NCBI GenBank assembly: GCA_033977485.1
Contig: CM066995.1
Location: 49,351,162 to 49,415,161, forward strand
Source: Hydrangea macrophylla
Lineage: Eukaryota > Streptophyta > Magnoliopsida > Cornales > Hydrangeaceae
DNA: 64,000 nt
Reading direction: 5' to 3'
In this document: positions 47,230 to 58,193 of the stretch, in pieces
Position numbering within the stretch: position 1 is the first letter of the stretch
Layout: the number at the start of each line of letters is the position of its first letter
Made by a program: the position numbers and the translations under genes
The notes under the pieces: generated by a model
Told to the model about the DNA's origin: nothing
The model's input: the letters and a program-made list of their open reading frames with translations, nothing else
Database searches by the model: none

Positions 47230-49559
47230 ATTATATTTTTATGCCATAAGTTATTTTTGCCAAACACCTAAAGTGATTCCTAATCAACTAGCTTGTACCT
47301 TGTTTGGTTAGACTTACTTTGAGTATGTAATTGTTGTGCCATAAGCTCTAATTTCCCAAACAACATTCTTGTCTTGACCCCTATTAGCCTATATTGCCTC
47401 TTCAAATCTGTAGAGATGTGTATACATATGTATATCTGTGTATAGTGTATTTAGTTAATTAGAAATTAAAATGTTTTGTTGAGCATTTAGCAAGGAGCTT
47501 GGGGTCCAAGTAGCTCTTTTAGACTTCTATTTATACAACACTCTCATTCACACACTCAATAGATTTTGCAAACTGAAAATTGAGAGAGTGAGAGAGAAAT
47601 ACACTGAGAGTTTTGTAGAATTTATCTTAGAGAGAGAGAGCTCAATATCTCCATAGCTTGAAGTTTCTTTGGATTTTCTTATTTGGTCTATCTTTCTCAA
47701 CAATCCTTCAATCCTTATCATCTGTGAACATTTAGAACTCACTTTGAATGTATTGCATGTTCATATTACTATTTGTATTGCTAGGATTAAAAATCACCAT
47801 TGATGACTTCACGTTTGAACACCAAAGCTTGAAAATCAAGATTTTTCAACCTTAACCAAAATCCGTTTTTAGAGATAAAAATGAAAGATTATACACCATA
47901 GTTGTTGTATTTAAAGTTTTAGAGCTTAATTTATTCATATGAGAAAGTATATTAAAATTATAGTTTTGACATCTTTTAGTTTTTTGTAAAATCCGAGCGC
48001 TACGGATCGATTCATGTTAAACTGATCGTAAATTCTTAATCCTTGCGAAAAAACGAAGAATTTCATATGTTACATATCATGTTTTAATCCGGATTATAAA
48101 ATGGGTCAAAAAGACCCTGAAATTCTGAAACAAGGGTGTTTTCACGAGGAAGAAGAAGCCTCAGCTTCTTCTCGTGCGAGCGAGGGTCGCGCGAGGTGTG
48201 TGTTTTTAGGCAGAAAGAAAAGTTTTAAAAAGAAAAATGAAAAATGGGCAGGTCGCGCGAGCGGCCCGCGCGCGCGACCTAACTGTTTTCAGTTTTTGTC
48301 TGTTTTCTGCTAAAGGATTGTTTAGAATAACTTTTAAAGTTTGTTAAGGTACTGTTTGGGAATTTCACTAATTCAGAATCCTGTTTATTACGTTTGGATT
48401 ATAAAAGCAATGAATTACAACTCGTCTAACCCCGTATGCACGTTGTTCCTATTTCTAGTTGTTTACACATTCTGTATGAAGTTTCATGACATATATGTGA
48501 AGTCAGTTGTTCATGCATGGTGAGTGGTGGTCAGTGTTGAAAAGAGTACGAGGTGGAGATTATGTTTGGACACTCCTTGGTAATTGTGGACCAAAGTGTG
48601 ACGTTTTGAGATTGCGGCAAAAGTATCTTTGATATGCGACGGTGACAAAATTGGACACTCCCTGACACCCATAGTAGCGTTAAAGTGTGTGACGCCAAAC
48701 TTGGACATTCCCTGACACCCATGGTAGTGCTAAAGTGTGGCCTACGGACATTCCCTGGTACCCGAGCCTGGATACTGCGTGAGGTTTCTCTGGTATTTGC
48801 GAGGCGGATTAGGTACTAAAGTGTGAGGCATTGGACACTCCCTGGTACCCTGTACTAAAGTATGAGGCAAACTGGACACTCCCTGGTACCTCATTACTAA
48901 AGTGTGGTCATCTTAGCATTTCAAAGATACTGGTGTGAGAGAATTGGGTATTGCATTATTGAGAGAAAATAGTCGGTAAGATGAAAATGGTTGCATTGGT
49001 CTCATGCACGGTCATATGTTTTATGAACCAAAGTTTATAATGTGATTCTTATTGTTTTATCAATTGAATGATTAACATGTTGATTAATGAAATTGAAAAA
49101 TGGAAAATAGTGATGAGTATGTTTTACATTCGAGCATATGTTTTAATACTCACCAGCTTCTTAAAACTGATGATGTTGATGCGTCCTGGACATTCGTGTC
49201 TAGGCTTTTCAGGTTATAATCAGGAGGGACCTTATGATTATGCCAATTGAGAAAGGCTGCTTATGAAGAGAAACTGTTTATCATTATCTTATGTTTTAAG
49301 TTATGAACTGTTATTGTAATAAGGATGACTGTAATAGACAGATATTATTTTGTTTCCAGGCAGAGTGTGCCTTAGTTGATCCCGTGCTGTAATATTATTA
49401 AGTTAGAAAAATTTTGTAAGTTTTGATTGCTCTACTCTGATTTATGGTTTTATGTTGTTCGACGTTTGGGACGGATTTGATCCTTCAAACTGTCGCGACC
49501 TACAGGTCCATAAAGGAAATTAAACGCTTTCCATATTTATGCTACGTCGGGGCGTGACA

Positions 49560-50741
49560 GCGATTCCTCGCCAATAAGTCCATGCGAAAGGGTAAAACCC
49601 ACGATTCTTCTCTTCAATCGTGGGTTCTTAATGCCTATATCGACTCCACAAAATGGTTCAATAACCACATGCTTCTTTGACCCAAATAAGCAACTCAACA
49701 TGCTCAAATACATATCACCATACTCGCATGTCACCATGCTATTGGGCCTACTTATCAATATAATTGCCCAATATGAACTACACAATATATCTCTATGAAT
49801 TAACACATGCTATTCACACAAAACATGAATAAATGTCAAGAAATCATTCCAAAAACATAGTTGAATCACTCACCTCCGAATAACGCTCCTATAATTCAAT
49901 CCGAAGAAAACTCGTGCACAAAGAACGTGCAGAAATTCGTCTAGTATAATTCCTATCGATCAAAAATCCAATTATCAACTTTTATGAAAAATTCCAAAAA
50001 ATAACTTTTCGAAAAACTTAGCCAAACATGGCCTAATATCTATCAAAGCGATGGCCTTACTTTGAGGAGTTCGAATACGAAATTTGGTGAAAAACCAGCG
50101 GGCGAACGATCGTCGTTTGGCGTCGAGAAGCTCTAAGCAATCAAAATCTCCCTTTTGGCCTCCTTTTGAGTTTTTGGTTAAAACTTATAAAATTTATGAA
50201 AGTCATCTCTACAACACTTTCAAAAATTGTGTTTACCTCCCCACCAGTTTTCAAAACTCCCAATCAGTTTATGAAACTTTCTACACAGCTAATTCATTAC
50301 TTCACGAGTGAAACTCCAAAATCATAACAGTTTCCGACTAAGTTCCATTTGGTTGCTAAAACTCAAATTTCTACATGACTTTTACGAAATTGCTAATTAG
50401 CCTACCAAATTAATAGCGTGTTAATTCGTCCTCACCAGGATGCTAAAACTAACAACAGAAATAAATTCTAAACCATAAAATAATACAGATAGTGAAATAC
50501 ACAGGTAAACATTTATTTTCAGATACACATTTAAGGTATTCCACAATGACCGTCTCAATCTCAGAGAGAGGTCACAACAGCAAAATGTTCATCAACACCG
50601 TCTCAAAGGGTTCTCTAACACAGACACCCAAATCGACTCGTGAGTCAAAACTCACTCAAACATGTGCCAAAATGCACAACACATCACATTATCATGCATG
50701 ACAATGTAATGAAATGCAATAACACATATACGGGTGTTATA
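49560..50741 (-). repeat. Partial - strand LTR (element E) into which C is inserted
   Basis: Read on the - strand it begins TATAACACCCG at 50741, where related LTRs have TGTAACACCC. It shares the segment GGTTAATTAGCAATTT with solo LTR G (in G's + orientation). It is cut at 49560 by the end of C. No coding capacity. The remainder should lie left of the window. Confidence 0.6.
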
Positions 50742-50962
50742 AATCGTTAGAAAAAAAATGCATACAAATGAAAATTAGTAACACTTTTTTTTTAGATTTG
50801 TAACAGATGTATATATTACTAATTTTAACAGTTATATCCATTACTAATCGTAAAAGTTGTCCGTTATTTCTATTTGGCTTCCTCATGATGGGTTTTGAAG
50901 AGCCTAATCATTTTAGAAATTTCATGCATGGGTTTAAACAGCTGCTAATGGGTTCAAACAGC
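50742..50962. other. Unclassified AT-rich stretch
   Basis: 221 bp between E and the LTR of L, with T-rich runs and no recognised motif, repeat or coding frame. Confidence 0.5.
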
Positions 50963-53607
50963 TGTAGACACCCCAATTTTGACCAAACGTCGAGTTAAGG
51001 GGAGTGATACCTCTAGACCCGATGATGACAATGTCTGGCCAATCAAGGACTTCTAAAGATGATTCAAACTCTTTGAAAGACTCTCTAACCTAAACAAAAA
51101 GCAAAAAAGAAAGAAAGAGGATAATAGAGGCAAAACGGCACTTGGGCAAATTACGGCAATCACGGGTTGCCAATGCGGCACTCCCTAACTGCCAGAACGA
51201 CATTCAAGGAGAGCCGCACCAGCATCCATTAACTGCCGCTAAAATGCTTCAAGTGCCGCTAAATTTGAAAATCCTGAAAAGACGGCAATCCATGGAGTTG
51301 TTTATGGCATTCTATGAGTGCCGTTACGGCATTCAGAGAATGTCGCACCGGCATTCACCAAGTACTGTTTCGGCACTCAGTGAGTGTCGCTTCCATCTCC
51401 ATTGAGTGCCGCATTTTTGTAACAGCCAGCTGTAATATAGCACATTTTGTACTACCAAAGGATAGTCCGAATTAGGGTTTTCTGCTCTGAAATGACTGAA
51501 ATACCCCTTCAAATTTGTCTATAAATAGAGGATGAATATCCTCTTGTATGGGGTTGGAATTTTCTTTGAATCTAGAGGATGTATTAGTTCTCCAAGTCCT
51601 AAAACTATCAAAATTTCTTCTCTAAACACAATTCGAAGTTAGTTTTAGAAGAGTTGAAGAGGGGTGGAAAGCTTGATTAGTCTTTGGAAGCTCTTCAAAA
51701 TCACAAAGTTGAGGATATTTTGGAAGTAAAACTTTGAATTCATTAGTCTTCCTAGTCACAAATATACTTAGAGTCCTTGAATTTTCTTTTTCTTTTCCTT
51801 TTAAGTCTATGAAATTCATAAGACCCTCAATGTCTTAATTGAATCCTTAGGCTTGAAATCCTTTAATTCCTTTGTAAGCTCATGATTTACAAGGAGGTTG
51901 AAGTTGATATTAGTACACTTGATTAATAAATCTAAACCTATCTTCATGGTTTAGGTTTGTTATGTTTAGGTCTTATGGAATTTCTCTATATTTCTTTGAG
52001 ACTTTCAAGATATGAATGTAGTTAGTCTCCCATGACCATCAAATGGTAGGAGAGGTAGTGTGGCTCAAGCCAAATTCTATGGCTCATGGGTGAAATTAGT
52101 TAACAAAGTTGTATTTGATAAATGATGCAGTGAGTTCACAATCTATTTTTGATCATAGATTTTTAGTTAAACATCGAACGGTTGGAACTGAATGAAACCA
52201 ACGGGAAAGTGTTTATAACTCAAAGTTCTACCACTGTAATTTTTGTTTTAAGGAAGTTTCATGTTTAGAGTGGTTTGGTCAAGGGTTTTATGGGACAACT
52301 ATAATCTGTCCAGAGTTTCAGAGCAGTAACACTAGATTGAAATAAGAAAACCAGAACCTTAATCAAGCACTCTTGGCCCAAAATAATTTTTCCTAAGTAT
52401 TTTAATGTGTTAGGAAGCTACCCTAAAAAGACCAAAGTATTTCTGATTTTTTTACTATTTTTATAAAATCATACAAAAACTCTGGACGGAGAGTTGTAAG
52501 TCTCTGAGTGGTGTCTAGTGTTTGTATAATTCGTAGAGATCTAACCGTTGAAACTTTGATTTTCTTTTTGGGATGGAAACTTGATACACAGAGGCATCTT
52601 GTGTCCAAAAATCATCAAGATCAAACCAGGGGAAGCATCCCTTTTATTTCTTTGAAGTTCGGGTCTGCTTGCTGAAATTTTAGTATTCTGAAATGGTTTT
52701 TGATATATCTTGTGTACAATGGTCCAAATGACTCTTCCATGACCTAAGAATTAAACCATGTGTTAATAATGATTAGTTAAACTTAAATACAGAGGCTAAA
52801 TGATACAAATCAAGGAATAATCCAAGCTCATTCTTGTTCACATCTATGTAATCATACACATTCATCCATGTAGATTGGTATTAGAATTCATAATTGTGCT
52901 ATTTCTTCTACTTGATAGAATTACGCTAGATGTTTAGGAATAATTATTCGATACTATACATTCTTTCTAAAGTATGTGGACTAACCTTTGTTTTGTAGTG
53001 CCTTTGAGGTACAATTTCTCAACCCTTTTTCTAGTTTATTTAATTCCTTGATTTTATTAATTTTATGACCTCATGCTCGACACCTTAGAATTAGGTTTTG
53101 TCTTATGTGTATACGTGATTAGAGACCTTTTCTTAGGATCTTTCTATTCATATGCATTGCACATTTAATATTCGCGGCATGGATCCCGGGTAAGTTCTAT
53201 AGTTCCCTATTTGCATATCACATCGCTTGCTACTTGAATTATTTGTTTTTTTAATGATATTTTATCACTTGCAATCTTACACTCTTTAGACATGCTTTTG
53301 TAATGTATATTTATACATATGTATTAATTGAGGGCATGCTTAGATTATTAATTCGATTAAAAATGATGTCAAGTAGAGGCCTATCGCGAGATAGGATGAG
53401 AGGGAGCGTTTTAGTCTGACGGGCTCCTTCCCCTCTCATTCCATAATCCCCGGACCTAGTTAATCTTTGGTTTCGCAAAAGATCAGTTAGTCTTAAAATG
53501 GTTTCTTAATTTTCCCTTTTAAAAATTAAGTGGTGACTCTTTGTATTTGAAATTTGAATAAGAAATTGTTTTAAAATCAAAAGTGGGCCCAAATGTCGGT
53601 ATCCACA
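50963..53607 (+). repeat. 5' LTR of a Tat/Ogre element (L)
   Basis: 2645 bp, TGTAGACACC to ATCCACA. The palindrome array of the CGGCACTCA...TGAGTGCCG type is at 51133-51416 and TATAAATAG at 51520-51528. It is followed by the primer site at 53611. It has diverged clearly from the LTR of K. Confidence 0.9.
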
Positions 53608-53610
53608 ATC

Positions 53611-53660
53611 TGGCGACTTTGCTGGGGATCGAACCCAGAATCTCTAGTTTCGCAGACCAG
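53611..53660 (+). other. Extended primer-binding site complementary to tRNA-Arg nt 27-76 (element L)
   Basis: It starts TGGCGACTTTGCTGGGGATC, 3 nt after the LTR. The complementarity to tRNA-Arg(ACG) continues through the T arm (inverted repeat CTGGGGATCGAACCCAG, 53622-53638) and the anticodon arm (CTAGTTTCGCAGACCAG, 53644-53660), then stops. The tRNA sequence used for comparison is from memory. Confidence 0.75.
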
Positions 53661-53991
53661 AATTTTTGATTTTGGATTCACTCGAGGATTAGACTTGAAA
53701 GCATCCTTTTAATCGAATTAATTAATTTTTGTGTGCCCGTTGCATTTCACTTGCATGTCTCGCTAGTTGATTGCACGGAACTATGACCTTGGAGGCTCGG
53801 GGCAACCCGGTCGGTCAAGTTATCATGGGACTGTATGATCACCCTTGATTTCGTACCATGTGTTGGTATATTAAGCATCCTATCAGGTGTGTGTGAAGGA
53901 TCCCTTATTTTGACCAAAACCTGGCCTTTGCATGATAGCTTCTATAGAACCTTTCAATCTTAGGGAAATCAATTCTTGATTAGGGTTACGT
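53661..53991 (+). other. Leader of element L, truncated by K
   Basis: No ORF. It is homologous to the leader of K (56982-57312) until GATTAGGGTTACG, where the K LTR begins. A conserved CCTTGGAGGCTCGG / GGTCGGTCAAGTTATCATGG stretch may be a structured packaging region. Confidence 0.75.
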
Positions 53992-56928
53992 TCTAGACAC
54001 CCCGATTTTGACCAAACGTCGAATTAAGGAGAGTGTCACCTCCATATCCGATGATGATAAGGACCGAGAGATTTGAAGTATTCCAATCTCTTCAGAAAGT
54101 TCTCCAAACGCGATAAAATTTTCACAGAAAAAAGAAATACCGGGTATTCAGGAGAATTCAGGAGTGAAAACATCATGTTTGGCAAAGATCCCCGAAAATA
54201 TGTTTTTTAGAAGAAAAATGAGAAAAGAAAAGACCTAAAAGGGGAAGTTTAACGGAAACCGGCACACGGCAGTTTTTGCGGCACTCAATGAGTGCCACAC
54301 GGCACTCACAGAATGCCAGAACGGCACTCACAGAATGCCGGACCGGCTCTCACTGAATGCCGCCGACATTTTCTTACTGTCGTTCGCTTTAACAGTCTGT
54401 ATTTTGTGGTACAATACGTACATGTATGAGGATAAAACAAAAAAAAATTGAAAAGTAATTTTGACAAAAACACGGCAATCAGCATTTTGAAACGGCTGTC
54501 ACTGGGTGCCGCACGGCACTTATTGAATGCCGTTGCGGTTGTCACGAAGTGCCGCAGCGGCATCCACTGACTGCCGCAAAGGATTTTTAACTGCCGCCAT
54601 CTGCAGCAGTCTGTCTGTTTTCAAGAAGTAAGTATTGTACCACCAAATGAGATATTTAAACCTGTCTTTTACTCCGAATTCACTGAAAATACCTGGTTTT
54701 TTTTGTCTATAAAAGAAGATGGATCTTCCTTGGGAGAAAAAAAAAAGAAGAGATATACCATAATATACCAAGAGATCACTACCACTATAACAACACATAT
54801 TTGAGAGAGATAGAGAGTTTGGAGAGCTTGAAGAAGAGCTTGGAAGATCTTCAAAGTAGAGAAGCTTTGAGGATAGTTTGGAGGTGATCCTCTAACCATA
54901 AGTTGTTTCTTTTCATTCTTTCTTTTAAGCCTCTAATCTTCAAACTACTTAGTTTTCTTTGTTTCATATATTCTTGTTGTTTATACTTCCCTCTTGAGAT
55001 TCTTAGAGATCCTCAATATCTCTCTTGAAAACTCTTGAGTTTGATCCCTTGATTCCATGTAAGCTTGTGCTTCCCATGGAAGACTTAAGGTTGATCATCT
55101 TTTACATAAGGACAAGTGGATGAATCCAAACCCTTACCATGGTTTGAGTTCTCTAACTTGGAGTTCTCTTGGAATCTCTTTATATTCCTTGAAGACTCAT
55201 GAGTATTAGTCATACCTTCATCTCCAATGACCATCAAAGGGTAGGAGAAGGTAGTTTGAGTCTAAGCCTATCTCCATGGTTTAGATTCATCATCTTGAGA
55301 TTTCGAGAAGTCTATTCGTACTTCATTTGAAATCTACAAGTATAAGGGTCTTTAGTCTCCAATGACCATCAAATGGTAGGAGAAGTAGTTTGGATTAAGC
55401 CCAACTTCATGGTTTAATAGTTGGGGGTCAACAAATAAAGTTGAACTTGACAATGAAAGCAGTGAGTTCATAACCAGTTTTGATCATAGATTTTTAGTTG
55501 ATAATAACCGTTGGAATTAAGTGAAACCAACGGGAAAGTGTCTATAACTCAAAGTTCTACCACTACAATTTTTGTTTTAATGAGATTTCATGTTTAAAGT
55601 GGTTTGATCATGAGTTTTGTGAAGTCACTACAATCTGTCCAGAGTTTCAGAATAGTAACACTCTTTTGAAATAAGTAAATCAGAACCTTAATAAAGTATT
55701 TATGACACAAAATAATTTTTTATAAGTAGATTAATGTGTTAGGAAGTCACCCTAAAAATAACAAAGCATTTCCAATTTTTTTGCTATTTTTAGAAAATCA
55801 TGCAAGAACTTTGGACAGGAGCTTGTAGAATGCTGAGTGATGTCTGGTTTTTGTCCAATTCCCGGAGATCCAACCGTTGAAACTTTGATTTCTTTTTTGG
55901 TTTAAACACTAGGCACACAGAGTCATCTTGTGCCCAAAATTCATCAAGATCAAACCACGGGAACCATGCTTTTTATTTCTTTGAAGTTATGATCTGCTCT
56001 CAGCAATTTCCAGAATTCTGCAATAGTTTTAATCAATCTTATGAATAATGGCTTAGATGATATCTTCATGAGTTAAGGTTCAAACCATGTCTCAATAATG
56101 ATTAGTTAAGCTTGAACTCAAAGTTTAAATTCATTGAGTATTTCATAATTTATTCTTGTTCATGTAGATATTCATCCATATGGTTTGATACTTGTAATTA
56201 GGACTTATTTGCTTTAGATTTAATTACATTTGATAGATTTAAGCTAGAAATTTTGGATTGTTATTTCTAACTTCATATCTTATATACCATGTGGACTAAT
56301 CCTTTGTTTTGTAGTGCTATTAAGGTATGACTTCTTGAATTCCTCTTTAGTTTATTTTAATTTCTTGATTTTGTCGATTTTTCGATCTCATGCGCGACAC
56401 CTTAGAATTAGGACTTGCCTTATGTGAATACATGTGATTAGAGACTCTTTTAGGATTTTCTTTTGCTTGTATGCATTGCACGTTTAATATCGCGGCTGGA
56501 TCCCGGGTAAGTTCTCTTATTCCCTATTGCATATCATATTGCTTGCTACTTGAAATATGTGATTTTTGAATGATATTTTTATCACCTGCAATCTTACACC
56601 CTTTAGACATGCTTTTGTAATGTATATTTATACATATGTATTAATTGAGGGCACATTTAAATTAATAATTTGATTAAAAGGATGTTAAGTAGAGGCCTAT
56701 TGCGAGATAGGATTAGAAGGGGTGTTTTAGTTCGATGGACTCCTTCCCTTCTCATTCCATAATCCCCGGACCTAATCAATCTTTGGTTTCGCAAAAGATC
56801 AGTTTCCTTTTGAAATGGTTTCTTAATTTTTCCTTTTAAAAATTAAGTGACGACTCATTGTTTCGTGTTTTAAATTGAAAAAGATTTTTTAAAGAAAAGC
56901 TGTGGGTAAGAAAAATGCGATATCCACA
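53992..56928 (+). repeat. 5' LTR of element K
   Basis: About 2937 bp; it begins TCTAGACACCCCG (expected TGTAGACACC) and ends ATCCACA. The palindrome array at 54259-54591 includes CGGCACTCACAGAATGCCG and CGGCACTCAATGAGTGCC. TATAAAAG is at 54708-54715. The spacing matches the LTRs of I and L. Confidence 0.88.
54259..54715 (+). promoter_or_regulatory. Palindrome array and TATA box in the LTR of K
   Basis: At least eight imperfect 19-20-bp palindromes in two groups (54259-54390 and 54475-54591), about 120 bp upstream of TATAAAAG. The palindromes are alike across the I, L and K LTRs, while the bases between them differ. Confidence 0.6.
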
Positions 56929-56931
56929 ATC

Positions 56932-56981
56932 TGACGACTCTGCTGGGGATCGAACCCAGAATCTCTGGTTTTGCAGACCAG
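56932..56981 (+). other. Extended primer-binding site complementary to tRNA-Arg nt 27-76 (element K)
   Basis: TGACGACTCTGCTGGGGATC (G-to-A at position 3), then the T-arm complement and anticodon-arm complement CTGGTTTTGCAGACCAG, ending at 56981. Same end point as in L. Confidence 0.75.
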
Positions 56982-58193
56982 AATTCTGATTTTGGGTTCA
57001 CTTGAGGATTAGACTTGAAAACATCCTTCTAATTAAATTAATTAATCTTTTTGTGCCTGTTGCATTTCACTTGCATGTCTCGCCAGTCGATCACACAGAA
57101 CTATGACCTTGGAGGCTCGGTGCAACCCGGTCGGTCAAGTTATCATGGGACTGTGTGATCACCCTTGATCTTATACCATGTGTTGGTATATGAAGCATCC
57201 TATCGGGTGTGTGTCAAGGGTCCCTTATTTGACCAAAACCCAGCTTTTGCATAATAGTTTCCATAGAACCTTTCAAAGTTAGGAAATCAATTCTTGATTA
57301 GGGTTATGTGCTAGGAAGTTCTGTATGCCCGGAAGGGATTACCTGAGATGATGACAATACTTGCTTGATGAAAGACGTATAATCTTTTAATCATCTTTTG
57401 GCAATTTCTCCTCATATTCCACGGTATTTGGAAAACATGCCGAATTTTGATTATAAGATTATACTTCTTATATCATGTTTAGTTAAGCATCATTGACCTT
57501 ATATGTATCCGAATTCATGGAAAGTATGGTGATAATCCGATCATGTGATCCTCCTACCCAAAGAATTTTAAGTCCGTCTTTGAAAGCAAACAGATTTTAC
57601 CATCTTTTCCCCAAAGTTTTCGATCGCCCTTTCAAAAAAAATCTTTTGAGTTCACCTTTCGATCAAAATTCCCAAACTAACCTTTGTTAAGGTATATTTC
57701 ACATGACCATTTTCTAAAGAAAAATTTAAAATTCTGGAAAATGTGTGCTCTTCAAATTAATTTTAAATCCAATCATCTTCCTCATTTTTAAAAAAAAAAA
57801 ATAAAAGGGTTCAAAATCCTTGGGAATCATTTAAAGAAATGCTTTTCGAATGAATTTTGAAATATCCAACCTTTGGCACACTTGACATGGGCGAGAGCCT
57901 TATGTGCTTATGTGCTTATGTGATAGGATTATGGTTTTCTTTTCTTTGGCATATAGAATAGGCACACACACACACATGCATTGCATCTGTGTGACATATA
58001 AAAGAAAGTTTTCTACCAAATGTCATTTAAAAACAAAAATGTCTTTGTATGACAAAAGGAAGCAGATAAAAAGGTTTTAAAAAAAAAAAAGAAAACTTCA
58101 AAATTTGTTGTAGGGGCAAAAATAGCATCAACATCAAATCAAGCGTGGTTTAGGGATCCCACGACAAGGCTGGTAAGAAGAGAAGACACTAAC
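56982..58193 (+). other. Untranslated leader of element K
   Basis: About 1.2 kb without a significant ORF; the first 330 bp match the leader of L. It contains A-rich runs (57787-57800 and 58078-58090) and a CA microsatellite (57963-57975). No splice signal is evident. Confidence 0.7.

Larger units (their letters stand above)
12593..49559 (+). mobile_element. Tekay-like chromovirus, multiply interrupted (element C)
   Basis: The backbone of the left and central window. It comprises a 5' LTR ending 24112, tRNA-iMet primer site 24122, a pre-gag ORF, gag, protease, RT, RNase H, integrase with chromodomain, polypurine tract 32156-32168 and a 3' LTR 32169-49559. Insertions F, G, H, J and D account for about 29 kb; G, H, J and D have exact 5-bp target duplications. 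The coding frame has many stops and several frameshifts, so C is an old inactive copy. Confidence 0.85.
32169..49559 (+). repeat. 3' LTR of element C, interrupted by element D
   Basis: Segments 32169-32631 and 47235-49559 join at the ATTAT duplication to form one LTR of about 2.79 kb, from TGTAACAACC to GGGGCGTGACA. The part after 47770 matches the surviving 5' LTR. It carries CATCGCGCCGCG and CCGCGCCGCGATG (32462-32515), an ATTTATAC-type promoter near 47527, a CG-rich palindrome cluster (48171-48282), TATAAAAG at 48392, and about six degenerate repeats containing GGACACTCCCTGG (48567-48905). Confidence 0.85.

Noticed and set aside
47470..47790. A Copia-like LTR promoter region (TATTTATAC, GAGAGAGTGAGAGAG).
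   Set aside because: Once D is removed at the ATTAT duplication, this is continuous with 32169-32631 and is the middle of C's 3' LTR.
50742..50962. A MITE.
   Set aside because: I could not find terminal inverted repeats or a target duplication that hold up.
53611..53660. A tRNA-Arg gene or tRNA-derived SINE head (T arm and anticodon arm visible).
   Set aside because: The D arm and 5' acceptor strand are absent, orientation is antisense, and the position after the LTR in two elements marks it as a primer-site extension.
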